DNA of 64,000 bases from Methylobacterium brachythecii (GTDB taxonomy: Bacteria; Pseudomonadota; Alphaproteobacteria; Rhizobiales; Beijerinckiaceae), in assembly GCF_014196345.1 (NCBI RefSeq), contig NZ_JACIDN010000002.1, positions 620,001 to 684,000 of the forward strand. The letters run 5' to 3'. Under the pieces are notes generated by a model. That model was given only the letters and a program-made list of their open reading frames with translations. It was not told where the DNA came from and ran no database searches. The position numbers were made by a program, and so were the translations under genes. Below are positions 44,753-53,693 of this stretch, piece after piece. Each line of letters begins with the position of its first letter. The stretch's first letter is position 1.

Positions 44753-45462
44753 GAGCCGTCGCGCGCAGCACGCGACCTCGGCGGGAGGGCGCCGGAGAGG
44801 CGAAATCGCCCGCTCACGTCCTCCTCATCGACGACCATCCCGTCGTGCTGAGCGGCTTCCGGCGCGTCGTCGAAGATCTGGCGGACGACCTCGACATCGG
44901 CCAGATCCACGAGGCGACCGACATCGTCTCCGGCTATCGCGCCTTCCACAAGCTTCGTCCCGACGTGGTGGTGGCGGATCTCAGCTTCCAGGACAGGGAG
45001 CTGTCCGGCCTATCGCTGATCCGCCGGATGCGCGCGTTGGAGCCGGAGGTGCGCATCCTCGCCTTCAGCATGCATGACGACCCCGTCGTCGTTTCGCGGG
45101 CGCTCGAATGCGGCGCGCTCGGCTATGCCCTCAAGGACGCGCCGACCTTCACCTTGATCGAAGCCTTCAAGACGGTGCAGGCCGGCCGCGGCTATCTCGA
45201 ACATCGCCTGGCGACCAGCGTGGCCATGCTCAACATGCGCGGCCACGGCCCGACGCTCGGCACGCTCAACGCCCGCGAGTTGCAGATCCTGTCGCTGCTG
45301 AGCAAAGGCAAATCCTACCGCGTCATCGCCGACAACCTGTCGGTGAGCTACCGGACGGTGATCAGCGCCTGCTCCAGCATGCGCCAGAAGCTCGGCGTGC
45401 GCACGCTCGCGGAACTGATCCACGTGGCGGTGTCGCGGCACAAGCTCGACGCGGGGGCCTGA
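44749..45462 (+). CDS. mxaB: MxaB, NarL/FixJ-type response regulator
   Basis: A 237-residue cytoplasmic regulator. The receiver domain begins VLLIDDHPVVLSG. The phospho-acceptor is Asp77 in VVVADLSF, and the switch Lys is in GYALKDAP. The LuxR-type helix-turn-helix is near residues 170-230 (LNARELQILSLLSKGKSYRVIADNLSVSYRTV). In M. extorquens MxaB is one of the regulators required for mxa transcription, working with the MxbDM and MxcQE two-component systems, which are not in this window. The start is GTG 44749 inside the mxaH stop (GTGA). It is the last gene of the operon. Confidence 0.92.
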   Translation: MRAVARSTRPRREGAGEAKSPAHVLLIDDHPVVLSGFRRVVEDLADDLDIGQIHEATDIVSGYRAFHKLRPDVVVADLSFQDRELSGLSLIRRMRALEPEVRILAFSMHDDPVVVSRALECGALGYALKDAPTFTLIEAFKTVQAGRGYLEHRLATSVAMLNMRGHGPTLGTLNARELQILSLLSKGKSYRVIADNLSVSYRTVISACSSMRQKLGVRTLAELIHVAVSRHKLDAGA

Positions 45463-45496
45463 CGGGCCGTACTCGCGAGAGCGGCGGCGAGCAAGA

Positions 45497-46288
45497 TCAC
45501 GGATTCAAAATCGCCAGCGCTTGCTCGTGTAGCCGCCGGTCGCCGGCAGCGATGATACGGCCGCCGCCGGTCGCTGGGCCGCCGTCCCATGAGGTCACGA
45601 CGCCGCCGGCGCCCTCGACGATCGGGATCAGGGCGACGATGTCGTAGGGTTGCAGGCCAGCCTCGACCACGAGGTCGATCTGGCCGGCGGCGAGCATGCA
45701 ATAGGCGTAGCAATCGGCGCCGTAACGCGACATCCGCACCGCACTCTCGACCTGGAGGAAACGTTCGCGTTCCTCGCCTTCCGAGAACAGCCGCGGGTCG
45801 GTCGTCGCCAGGATCGCGTCGGCGAGCTTTTCGGTGCGTCGGGTGCGCAGCTTGCGCTCGCCCTTCGCCGTCCTGATCGTGGCATTACCGCCATCTCCCA
45901 GGAAGCGTTCACCGAGATAGGGCTGGTGCATCAGACCGCGCACCGCCGTGCCGTTTCGGGTCAGCCCGATCAGTGTGCCCCAGGTCGGCAGGCCGGCGAT
46001 GAAGGCGCGGGTGCCGTCGATCGGGTCGAGCACCCAGACGCACTCGGCGTCGGTCTGCTCCGAGCCGAATTCCTCGCCGAGGATGCCGTGAGTGGGAAAG
46101 GTCGCGCAGATCATCCGGCGCATGGCGACTTCGGCTGCGCGATCGGCCTCGGTCACCGGGTCGAAGCCGCGGCCGGAGCCGCTCGCCTTGTCGTCCATGC
46201 CGAAATGCGCGCGGAAGAACGGCAGGATCGCCGCGCCGGACTGCGTGGCGAGATCCTCCATGAACCGGGCGAGATCGACGACGCTCAT
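45497..46288 (-). CDS. hisN: Inositol monophosphatase family protein, HisN-type histidinol-phosphatase
   Basis: A Mg-dependent phosphatase. The metal motif DPIDGTRAF is near residues 87-95, an upstream Glu pair is in GILGEEFGSE, and the C-terminal motif is LQPYDIVALIPIVEGAGG. The pattern RAFIAGLPTWGTLIGL fits histidinol-phosphatase HisN rather than inositol phosphatases such as SuhB. ATG 46288 was chosen (MSVVDLARFMEDLA); the longer frame has no domain support. It is a cytoplasmic protein of 263 residues. It is convergent with mxaB, 34 bases away. Confidence 0.82.
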   Translation of the reverse strand: MSVVDLARFMEDLATQSGAAILPFFRAHFGMDDKASGSGRGFDPVTEADRAAEVAMRRMICATFPTHGILGEEFGSEQTDAECVWVLDPIDGTRAFIAGLPTWGTLIGLTRNGTAVRGLMHQPYLGERFLGDGGNATIRTAKGERKLRTRRTEKLADAILATTDPRLFSEGEERERFLQVESAVRMSRYGADCYAYCMLAAGQIDLVVEAGLQPYDIVALIPIVEGAGGVVTSWDGGPATGGGRIIAAGDRRLHEQALAILNP

Positions 46289-46401
46289 GCAAGGCTCATC
46301 GGTAAGACTTCGCGGAAGGCTGTCGAGCCTGATCGTGCCGGCCGACGAAGGCGGCTTCGGCACCGTAGGTCAAGCCGCCAGGCCGAAAATTCGCCGGTCT
46401 C

Positions 46402-46827
46402 TCACCCTGTGGCCAGACGCCGGGCGTCGTGCTGGATGCGTGCCACCATGGCGCGCACGCCGTTCGAGCGCTTCGAGGTGACGTGGGCACCGAAATCGAG
46501 CTGCCGGAAGATGTCGAGCCCGTCAGTCGTGGCCGCATCCTGGGGTGTTTTGCCCTGATAGAGCGCGACCATCAGGGCGACGAAGCCGCGCACGATGCTG
46601 GAATCGCTGTCGCCGCGCAGAGCAAGACGCGGCTCCGGGGCGGTCTCGTCAAGGCCAACGTCGAGCCAGACCTGGCTCTCGCAACCGTGGACCCGGTTGT
46701 CCTCGCTGTGAAGCGCCTCGGGCAAGGCGTCCATCTCGCGGCCGAGCTCGATGATGTAGCCGTAGCGCTGCTCCCAATCCTCGATCAGCTCGAAGTTCTC
46801 GACGATGTCGGCGATGGGCGGCAGCAT
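46402..46827 (-). CDS. sufE: SufE family cysteine desulfurase sulfur acceptor
   Basis: SufE takes persulfide sulfur from SufS for Fe-S cluster assembly in the cytosol. The protein has 141 residues. The acceptor Cys is in VHGCESQVW (near residue 49), with the typical N-terminus IVENFELIEDWEQRYGYIIELG and the end IVRGFVALMVALYQGKTPQD. ATG 46827 begins at the usual place. No other suf genes are adjacent. It lies between hisN and the sensor kinase gene, all on the minus strand, with gaps of more than 80 bases, so it is probably a separate transcription unit. Confidence 0.95.
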   Translation of the reverse strand: MLPPIADIVENFELIEDWEQRYGYIIELGREMDALPEALHSEDNRVHGCESQVWLDVGLDETAPEPRLALRGDSDSSIVRGFVALMVALYQGKTPQDAATTDGLDIFRQLDFGAHVTSKRSNGVRAMVARIQHDARRLATG

Positions 46828-46911
46828 GGACGGCGCGGGACTCTTCGGACGGGGATACCGGTGGCGGTATAGGCGCTCGGGCCGCGGGATGCGACCGGCG
46901 CGCGGTATAGA

Positions 46912-47955
46912 TCAGCCGGGTGTCCGCGCCTCGGGCAGTTGCAGGGAGAGCGGATGGGCACGGGTGGCGTCGCCGCTCACCGCAATCTCGGCCTGAGCCG
47001 CGTAAGCCGCGATCAGGCGCGGCCCGAGCTTCGGCACGCCGGGCCGGCCGGCGGCGGCGGCCTCGCCATGCCCGGAGACGATGGAGAGCCTGACCGGCTC
47101 GCCGAAGCCCGCGATGATGGTGATGGATACGCTGCAGGTCACCGCATCCGTCGTGGCGTCGAGGCACTCCGCCACCACCTCCGCGACGATCATGCCGAGC
47201 GCGTTGGCAGTGCGCGGCTCGACGACGCTGGTGCCGCTCCCGTCGACCGTGACGCTGATGCGCCCGGCCCGGCGCAGCTGGCCGAGCCCTGAGGCGAGGC
47301 GGTGCAAGTAGTCACGCAGATCGATCGAGGCGATATGGGGCGCCTCGTGCAGGTGCTGCTGCACCAGAGCGATGGCGCGCACGCGCTGACCCAACGCATC
47401 GAAGCTGCCGCGGCACGGCTCGGGCGCAGCGCGGCCATAGAGGCCGATCAGGCTGACCATCACCTGCAGGTTGTTGCGGACCCGGTGGTAGATCTCGGCG
47501 AGGAGCGTCTCCTTCTCGACGAGGGCCGACTCTGCATGGTCCTCGGCGTTCTTGCGATCGGTGATGTCGAAGCAGGAGCCGAGATAGCCGGTGAAGCGCC
47601 CGTCTTCCGTGAGCGGCCGCGCCGTATCGAGCAGCCAGCGATAGGCACCGTCGTGACGGCGCAGGCGAAATTCCACACTGAACGGCTCGCGCGCCTTGAA
47701 CGCCTCGGCGACGACCTTGGCGTGGCGCTCGAAATCGTCCGGGTGGAGGCCACGGCGCCAGCCGTCTCCCAGCTCCTCCTCCAACGGACGGCCGGTGAAT
47801 TGCAGCCAGCGTTCGTTGTGATGAAGCGCCCGACCCTGGTCGTCCGAGCGCCACATCATCTGCGGCACGAAATCGGCAAAGCGACGGAAATCGTCACCCA
47901 ACCCCCGTGGCGGGTCGTGATCCGGCGTGTCAGTCGAGGGTCTGTCCGAATCCAT
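46912..47955 (-). CDS. PAS-domain HWE/HisKA_2-type sensor kinase with degenerate ATP-binding domain
   Basis: A soluble 347-residue sensor. ATG 47955 was chosen because the longer frame would need a TTG. A PAS domain (residues about 20-140: FADFVPQMMWRSDDQGRALHHNERWLQFTGRPL to FRLRRHDGAYRWLLDTARPL) binds an unknown ligand. The dimerisation/phosphoacceptor helix is EIYHRVRNNLQVMVSLIGLY, with the His intact. The ATPase domain is poor: the N-box expected as ELVTNALKHA reads EVVAECLDAT, and the G-box region reads VSGHGEAAAA without the usual Asp. Autophosphorylation is therefore doubtful. No response regulator is adjacent; mxaB lies about 1.5 kb away. Confidence 0.8.
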   Translation of the reverse strand: MDSDRPSTDTPDHDPPRGLGDDFRRFADFVPQMMWRSDDQGRALHHNERWLQFTGRPLEEELGDGWRRGLHPDDFERHAKVVAEAFKAREPFSVEFRLRRHDGAYRWLLDTARPLTEDGRFTGYLGSCFDITDRKNAEDHAESALVEKETLLAEIYHRVRNNLQVMVSLIGLYGRAAPEPCRGSFDALGQRVRAIALVQQHLHEAPHIASIDLRDYLHRLASGLGQLRRAGRISVTVDGSGTSVVEPRTANALGMIVAEVVAECLDATTDAVTCSVSITIIAGFGEPVRLSIVSGHGEAAAAGRPGVPKLGPRLIAAYAAQAEIAVSGDATRAHPLSLQLPEARTPG

Positions 47956-48137
47956 GCCTGCCGTTCGATCCGCCACGCTGTCCCGGCCTGCCCTCTTCGA
48001 TTTTGGACACGCGGCGGTCAACGTGTCGTCCGTAGGGGCGTTCCGGGGAAAAAGGTCAATGTCTTGTACTGTTGTAGACAGACTTGTTCACGCTGCACCG
48101 AGACGGCTGACGATCGCTGCGCGCGCGAGACGCCCGA

Positions 48138-49616
48138 TCAGCGGATTTCCTCGTGCCAGGTCCGCCCGTCGCGCTCGATCAGGGCGATGGCCGCCGTCGG
48201 CCCCCAGGAGCCGGCGGCGTAGGGGCGCGGCGGCTCGGGGCGGTCGGACCAGGCCTGGAGCAGCTTGTCGGCCCATTCCCAGGCGGCCTCGACCTCGTCG
48301 CGACGCATGAACAGGGTGGCGTTGCCACGCACCACGTCCATCAGCAGGCGCTCGTAGGCATCCGGGTAGCGCTGCTTGAAGGTCTCCTCGAAGGAGATGT
48401 CGAGATCGGTCGGCCGCAGGCGCATGCCGCCGGGGCCGGGATCCTTGGTCATCACCTCGAGCTTCATGCCCTCCTCCGGCTGGAGGCGGATGACGAGGCG
48501 GTTCGGCTCCCGGCCGAAGGCCTCGTCGGGGAAGATCGAGAAGGGCGACGCGCGGAACTGCACCACGATCTCGGAATGCTTGCTCGGCAACCGCTTGCCG
48601 GTGCGCAGGTAGAACGGCACCCCGGCCCAGCGGGCCGAACGGACCTCGAGCTTCAGTGCGACGAAGGTTTCGGTGCGGCTCTGCGTCTCGCCGCCGAGAT
48701 CGGCCTGATAGCTCGGCACGCTCTTTCCGGCGACCGCCCCCGCGGCGTACTGGCCCCGCACCGTGACAGCCTGAACCTCGGCGGGCGTGATCGGTTTGAG
48801 GGCGCGCAGCACCTTCAGCTTCTCGTCGCGGACCGAATTCGCATCGAGCGAGAGCGGGCTCTCCATCGCCGTGAGGCAGAGGAGCTGCAGGAGGTGGTTC
48901 TGCACCATGTCGCGCAGGGCGCCGGAGGTGTCGTAATAGCCCCCGCGTCCTTCGACGCCGACCGTCTCGCCCACCGTGATCTGGACGTGATCGATCACGT
49001 CGGCGTTCCAAAGCCGCTCGAAGATCGTGTTGGCGAAGCGAAGCGCCAGCAGGTTCTGGACCGTCTCCTTGCCGAGATAGTGATCGATGCGGAAGATCTG
49101 GCCCTCGGGAAAGACCGCGCCGACGGCGTCGTTGATGGCGCGTGCGGACTTGAGATCCTTCCCGATCGGTTTCTCCAGCACGACGCGGGTGTTCGCGCCG
49201 ACGAGGCCGCAGCGCTCGATATTCCGGCAGATCGCGCCGTAGAGGTCTGGCGATGTGGCGAGATAGAACGGCCGGACCTGATCGGGCCGCTCGTCGAGCA
49301 GGGCCTTCAACTCGTCCCAGCCATCGGTGCCGAGCGCATCGACCGCGACGTAGTAGAGGTGGTCGAGGAAACTCCCGAGCGCGGCCTCGTCGATATGGCT
49401 CGGCGGGATGAACTCGCGCAGCGCCTCGCGCGCCCGATCGCGAAACGCCTCCGTCGACAGTTCCGAGCGCGATGCGCCGATGATGCGGCTGCTGCCGGGG
49501 ATCTGGCCGTCGCGGAAGCGGTAATACAGTGCCGGCAGGAGCTTGCGGCGCGTCAGATCGCCGGTGGCGCCGAACACCACGTAGTCGAAGGAGGCGACGG
49601 GGATGATGGTGGCCAA
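48138..49616 (-). CDS. zwf: Glucose-6-phosphate 1-dehydrogenase
   Basis: The cytoplasmic enzyme oxidises glucose-6-phosphate to 6-phosphogluconolactone with NAD(P). The cofactor motif is FGATGDLTRRKL near the N-terminus and the active-site motif is RIDHYLGKE near residue 180. The product is about 492 residues, normal for the family. There is no ATG near the start. TTG 49616 is preferred because GGGAG lies nine bases upstream; TTG 49637 would add 7 residues. The usual partner genes pgl and edd are not adjacent. In a serine-cycle methylotroph it supplies NADPH and may support a partial oxidative cycle; that is family knowledge. Confidence 0.93.
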   Translation of the reverse strand: MATIIPVASFDYVVFGATGDLTRRKLLPALYYRFRDGQIPGSSRIIGASRSELSTEAFRDRAREALREFIPPSHIDEAALGSFLDHLYYVAVDALGTDGWDELKALLDERPDQVRPFYLATSPDLYGAICRNIERCGLVGANTRVVLEKPIGKDLKSARAINDAVGAVFPEGQIFRIDHYLGKETVQNLLALRFANTIFERLWNADVIDHVQITVGETVGVEGRGGYYDTSGALRDMVQNHLLQLLCLTAMESPLSLDANSVRDEKLKVLRALKPITPAEVQAVTVRGQYAAGAVAGKSVPSYQADLGGETQSRTETFVALKLEVRSARWAGVPFYLRTGKRLPSKHSEIVVQFRASPFSIFPDEAFGREPNRLVIRLQPEEGMKLEVMTKDPGPGGMRLRPTDLDISFEETFKQRYPDAYERLLMDVVRGNATLFMRRDEVEAAWEWADKLLQAWSDRPEPPRPYAAGSWGPTAAIALIERDGRTWHEEIR

Positions 49617-49754
49617 GGGCTCTTTCTCCCGCTTCAATCGAAGTGCCGTCTCGCCCGACGGAGTCGTGTCGGGCGCGATGCGTCGGCGCGTTCATCGGAC
49701 GACCCGATGCAAGGGCATCGCCAGCCGCCGGCGCCAGGGTCGCCGATGCGGCGC

Positions 49755-50597
49755 CTACCTCATATGCCGAGCGAAGGCTTCCGCGAAACCCGGGTGCCAG
49801 CGCGACAGGGCCGGACGGTTCTCGATGACGTCGCCGGCCGCCCAGGCGATGCGGCGGCGGTCCTGCTCCGGGCTGGTCTCGTTGTCCGGGCACAGGATGT
49901 AGAAATCGCCCTGCGCCATGCGCTCGAGCATGAAGGCGACCGTTTCCTCCGGCGTCCAGGCGCCCTCGGGCTTTTCGGCGACGCCGCGCGCCCGGGTCAG
50001 GCCGGTATAGACGAAGCCCGGGATCAGCAGATGCGCGCTGACCGGTGCCCCACTCTGCCGCAGTTCGTGCGCGAGCGCCTCGGTGACGACTTTCACGCCC
50101 GCCTTCGAGACGTTGTAGGGCGCGTTGCCCGGCGGCGTGGTGATGCCCTGCTTCGAGCCGGTGACGATGATGGCGCCGGGCCGATCGGCCTCGATCATGC
50201 CGGGAGCGAAGGCCCGGATGCCGTCGACGACACCGAACAGGTTGGTGTCGATGATCCGCCGCCAGGTGGTGGAATCCGAGAAGAGCCGTCCACCCGCCTC
50301 GATGCCGGCATTCAGCATCACCACGGCCGGCGCACCGTCCTGCGCGGCTTCCGCCGCGAGAGCCTGCAGCGCGGATTCGTTACAGACATCGGTAGGACAG
50401 GCCCGGACATCGGCGCCGGTTGCGGCGAGCGCGGCGCGGGCACTGTCCAGCAGCTCACCGGGCAGGTCGGCGAGAACGAGGCGCATGCCGTGCGCGGCGA
50501 AGGCTTTCGCCGCCGCCAGCCCGATCCCGCTCGCCGCTCCGGTGACGACGGCCGTCTCGCCCGCGCGAAAAGCCGGATGCGTCGTCGGATCCGCCAT
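49755..50597 (-). CDS. SDR family oxidoreductase
   Basis: A classical short-chain dehydrogenase (280 residues). The Rossmann motif TGAASGIG is near residues 20-27, and NAG is in MLNAGIEAGG. The catalytic residues are Ser in VTGSKQG and Tyr/Lys in APYNVSKAG. The last about 50 residues (DFYILCPDNETSPEQDRRRI...) resemble SDRs that act on larger alcohols, but the substrate is not known. The cofactor preference cannot be told, although Asp in VLADLPG suggests NAD. It lies upstream of zwf on the same strand, 117-138 bases away, and is divergent from the L,D-transpeptidase gene. Confidence 0.88.
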   Translation of the reverse strand: MADPTTHPAFRAGETAVVTGAASGIGLAAAKAFAAHGMRLVLADLPGELLDSARAALAATGADVRACPTDVCNESALQALAAEAAQDGAPAVVMLNAGIEAGGRLFSDSTTWRRIIDTNLFGVVDGIRAFAPGMIEADRPGAIIVTGSKQGITTPPGNAPYNVSKAGVKVVTEALAHELRQSGAPVSAHLLIPGFVYTGLTRARGVAEKPEGAWTPEETVAFMLERMAQGDFYILCPDNETSPEQDRRRIAWAAGDVIENRPALSRWHPGFAEAFARHMR

Positions 50598-50819
50598 GGT
50601 TCACCCTGTCGCTCGTGTCGTCACGGCCGAAGCTAGGGCGGAGCTTGCGGGTTTTGAGTGGTGAAGCGTCCGGCCGGTGGCGCGGGAGGGTTGCAATCCA
50701 AACAGCGCTGACAAAGGCGGCGTGCGTGTCCGCACCACGCCGCGATCACGGCGCCCGCAGTGAAGGGAAAGATAACCATCCCGGTGCATCGTCGGGCCAC
50801 GACCCGCCTGAGGCCGGAC

Positions 50820-52433
50820 ATGTTGCTGCGTCACCACACTCGGACCCGTGCCCTCGGCACGGTGGCTCTCGCGCCGATCACGGCGCTGATGATCTTGGGT
50901 GCGGCTCACGCCGAACCGCAAGCGCGGGCCGAGCCCGCTCCAGCGCCCCTGCCGCTCTCCGTCCAGCCCTCCACGCAAGAGCATGCCCCGGCGCCCGCGC
51001 CACAGCCGGCCGTCGCGCCACAGGCGGCCCCTGCCCCGAAAAAATCGCGTGAGGCGCCAGCCCTCGTCTACGCCAAGATGTCGGAGGATCCGACCCCGAC
51101 GCTGACGCCGGCGACCTTCCTCGCCACCATGCGCATGGCCGATCATTACAAGGCCCTGGCCGAGGCAGGCGGCTGGAGCCAGGTTCCGACTGGTCTCAGC
51201 CTTAAGCCCGGCGACCGCGATCCGGCCGTCGCGGCCCTGCGCGGCCATCTCGTCATGACCGGCGACCTCGCGGCCAACGCCACGCATTCCGATCTCTATG
51301 ACGAGACGCTGGTAGCGGCCGTCAAATCCTTCCAGGCGCGGCATGGCCTGCCGGAATCGGGCCTCGTCCAGCGCCTCACAGTCGCGGCCCTGAACGTCCC
51401 GGCGAGCGTGCGCCAGCGTCAGCTCGCGGCATCGGCCGAGCGGTTGATGGGCTCGAAGTTCCCGTTCGGCGATCGCTACGTCGTCGTGAACATCCCCTCG
51501 GCCACGGTCGAGGCGGTGGAGAACGGAGCGGTCGCTCGCCGCTATGTCGCCGTGGTCGGCAAGCCCGACAAGGCGACGCCCTCGGTCGAGACCCGGGTCA
51601 CCGATGTCAACCTCAACCCGACCTGGACCCTGCCCGTCTCGGTGATCAAGAACGAGATCATCCCGACGATGCGGAAGAACCCAGGCTATCTCGCCAAGAA
51701 TCACATCCGCATGCTCGGTCCCGGCGGCGTCGAGGTCGATTCCACGACCTTCGACTGGAGCGGCGAGAAGGCGGTCAACTACACGCTGCGCCAGGATTCC
51801 GGCTTCGACAACTCGCTCGGCCAAGTCCGCATCGACATGCCGAACAAGTTCGCCGTCTACATGCACGACACGCCGTCGAAGTCGCTGTTTGCGGGCAACG
51901 TCCGCTTCCATTCGCATGGCTGCGTGCGCGTCGGTCAGGTCAAGGAGTTCGCGGCCTGGCTGCTCCAGGGCACAGAGGGGCCGAACGGTGCCGGCTCGGC
52001 CTGGGGTCCGATCGAGATCGAGAGCGGCATCGCCACGGGCGAGAAGCGCGACATCAAGCTCGTGAAGCCGGTCCCGGTGACCTTCGTCTATCTGACCGGG
52101 TACGCCACGCCCGACGGCCGCGCCCATTTCCGCGACGACATATACGGCCTCGACACGCCGGGTACACCGGCGCCATCGGCGGCGACCGACGTCGTGACCA
52201 CCGGTTCGATCACGCCGCGCGCGGTCATCAAGCCGGCGCGGGCCGGCCAACCCGTGCCGAGCACCGCCGATCTCACACCGGCAGCCCAGCCGATCGCGCG
52301 GTCGAGGCCTGCTGCGGCGCCTGCTCCGAAACCCGAGGCCGTCCGCCAGGCCCCCATCGCGCGTCCGACCCCTCGGTCGGCGCCGCGCGAGCCGGACCTC
52401 TTGCCCCCCGGCCTCGTTGGCCCGCGCGGCTGA
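50820..52433 (+). CDS. L,D-transpeptidase with peptidoglycan-binding domain (YcbB-like)
   Basis: A periplasmic transpeptidase that forms 3-3 cross-links. ATG 50820 was chosen (GAGG about six bases upstream); GTG 50760 would add 20 residues. The signal segment (VALAPITALMILGAAHA) is followed by a Pro/Ala-rich linker, a peptidoglycan-binding-1 domain (LKPGDRDPAVAALRGHL to HGLPESGLVQRLTVAALN) and the YkuD domain with HSHGC (His364, Ser365, His366, Gly367, Cys368). The C-terminal about 100 residues are Pro/Ala-rich and disordered. The architecture is that of YcbB/LdtD. It is followed by the parvulin gene after 178 bases on the same strand. Confidence 0.92.
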   Translation: MLLRHHTRTRALGTVALAPITALMILGAAHAEPQARAEPAPAPLPLSVQPSTQEHAPAPAPQPAVAPQAAPAPKKSREAPALVYAKMSEDPTPTLTPATFLATMRMADHYKALAEAGGWSQVPTGLSLKPGDRDPAVAALRGHLVMTGDLAANATHSDLYDETLVAAVKSFQARHGLPESGLVQRLTVAALNVPASVRQRQLAASAERLMGSKFPFGDRYVVVNIPSATVEAVENGAVARRYVAVVGKPDKATPSVETRVTDVNLNPTWTLPVSVIKNEIIPTMRKNPGYLAKNHIRMLGPGGVEVDSTTFDWSGEKAVNYTLRQDSGFDNSLGQVRIDMPNKFAVYMHDTPSKSLFAGNVRFHSHGCVRVGQVKEFAAWLLQGTEGPNGAGSAWGPIEIESGIATGEKRDIKLVKPVPVTFVYLTGYATPDGRAHFRDDIYGLDTPGTPAPSAATDVVTTGSITPRAVIKPARAGQPVPSTADLTPAAQPIARSRPAAAPAPKPEAVRQAPIARPTPRSAPREPDLLPPGLVGPRG

Positions 52434-52611
52434 GGCGACCGGGCCGCGAGCCCCTCTCGGCAATTCCTAAGGACGGCGTCGAGCCAAATTCCGACGGCCA
52501 CGCTTGCGTTTGGTGCTGCGAGCTTCCACCTGTTTGGCCGTTGTCTGCGGCCCACGGTCGCTTCCTCACGTCGATGCGAGAGCCGGCCCGCAGAGTTGGC
52601 CCGCATCGACG

Positions 52612-53562
52612 ATGCCCAAGGACGAATCCCTGTTCATGCCGATGCTTTCCCGCTTCCTGCGCCCGAGCGCGCTCGTGTTCGCGCTCTCGCTTCCCGCCGC
52701 CGCTCTGGCCCAGGAGCCGGCCGCCGCCCCGGGGACGCCCGCCGCTCCCACCGCGAAGCCGTCGCCCGACACCGTGGTTGCAAAAGTGAACGGCGCGCCG
52801 ATCACGCAGGGCGATCTCAACATCGCGGGTGAAGATCCGGCGCTTTCGCTGCCGGGCGTCGACGAGAGCGGTAAGAAGGGCCTACTGGTCGACTACATGA
52901 TCGACCTTCGCGTGGGCGCACAGGCGGCCGACGCCGCCAAGGTCGGCGACAGCCCCGAGTTCAAGCGCAAGCTCGCCTATTTTCGCGATAAGCTGCTGCT
53001 CGACGATTACCTGGAGCAGGAGGCGAAGAAGGCAGCGACTCCCGAGGCGGCCAAGGCGCTCTACGACCAGACCGTGAAGTCGATGAAGCCGGAGGAGGAA
53101 GTCCACGCCCGGCACATCCTGGTCGACAACGAGGCCGATGCTAAGAAGATCGCCGCACGCGTGAAGGGCGGCGAGGACTTCTCGAAGATCGCCGGGGAGC
53201 TCTCCAAGGACCCGGGCTCGAAGACCGAAGGCGGCGATCTCGGCTGGTTCACCAAGGAGCGCATGGTCGCTCCCTTCGCCGAGGCCGCCTTCAAGATGAG
53301 CCCCGGCGAGGTCTCCGACCCGGTGAAGACGCAGTTCGGCTGGCACGTCATCAAGGTCGAGGAGAAGCGCACCAAGCCGATCCCGAGCTTCGACGAGATG
53401 AAGGAGCAGGTTGACCAGTACCTGACCCGCAAGGCCCAGCAGGACGTCATCATGAAGCTGCGCGAGGCCGCCAAGGTCGAGCGCACGGACGCCGCGCCGA
53501 CCGCGCCGGCCCCTGCTACGTCCCAGCCGGCCACACCGCCAGCGGATACGAAGAAGCCCTGA
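52612..53562 (+). CDS. Parvulin-type peptidyl-prolyl isomerase, exported
   Basis: A PpiC/SurA-like chaperone that isomerises X-Pro bonds of periplasmic or outer-membrane proteins. ATG 52612 was chosen; ATG 52636 is possible and leaves the same signal peptide (ALVFALSLPAAALA, then QEPAA). The N-terminal chaperone part has VVAKVNGAPITQGDL. The parvulin domain runs from EEVHARHILVDNEADAKK to FGWHVIKVEEKR and contains DLGWFTKERMVAPF. A Pro/Ala-rich tail ends the protein (316 residues). In some alphaproteobacteria this position is linked to secA/argJ; here it is followed by a palindromic repeat and dsbA. Confidence 0.9.
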   Translation: MPKDESLFMPMLSRFLRPSALVFALSLPAAALAQEPAAAPGTPAAPTAKPSPDTVVAKVNGAPITQGDLNIAGEDPALSLPGVDESGKKGLLVDYMIDLRVGAQAADAAKVGDSPEFKRKLAYFRDKLLLDDYLEQEAKKAATPEAAKALYDQTVKSMKPEEEVHARHILVDNEADAKKIAARVKGGEDFSKIAGELSKDPGSKTEGGDLGWFTKERMVAPFAEAAFKMSPGEVSDPVKTQFGWHVIKVEEKRTKPIPSFDEMKEQVDQYLTRKAQQDVIMKLREAAKVERTDAAPTAPAPATSQPATPPADTKKP

Positions 53563-53575
53563 GGCCATCACGACG

Positions 53576-53667
53576 CGTCATTGCGAGGCGAAGCCGAAGC
53601 AATCCAGGGCCGACGCGCCGATGGTGCGGCTGCCGCCGTGGATTGCTTCGCTGCACTCGCAATGACG
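53576..53667. repeat. Palindromic intergenic repeat, family 1, copy C
   Basis: CGTCATTGCGAG followed by GAAGCAATCCAGGGC, and at the right GGATTGCTTCGCTGC with ACTCGCAATGACG. It is the same family as 1772-1864 and 11447-11539. It lies between two convergent genes, 14 bases after the PPIase stop, and could end transcription from both sides. Confidence 0.88.
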
Positions 53668-53693
53668 TTAGAGGCGATCGAACCGACAGCGGC

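Noticed and set aside
48153..50636. An 827-residue plus-strand frame across zwf and the SDR
   Set aside because: Antisense to two well-supported genes; composition is typical of a shadow frame.
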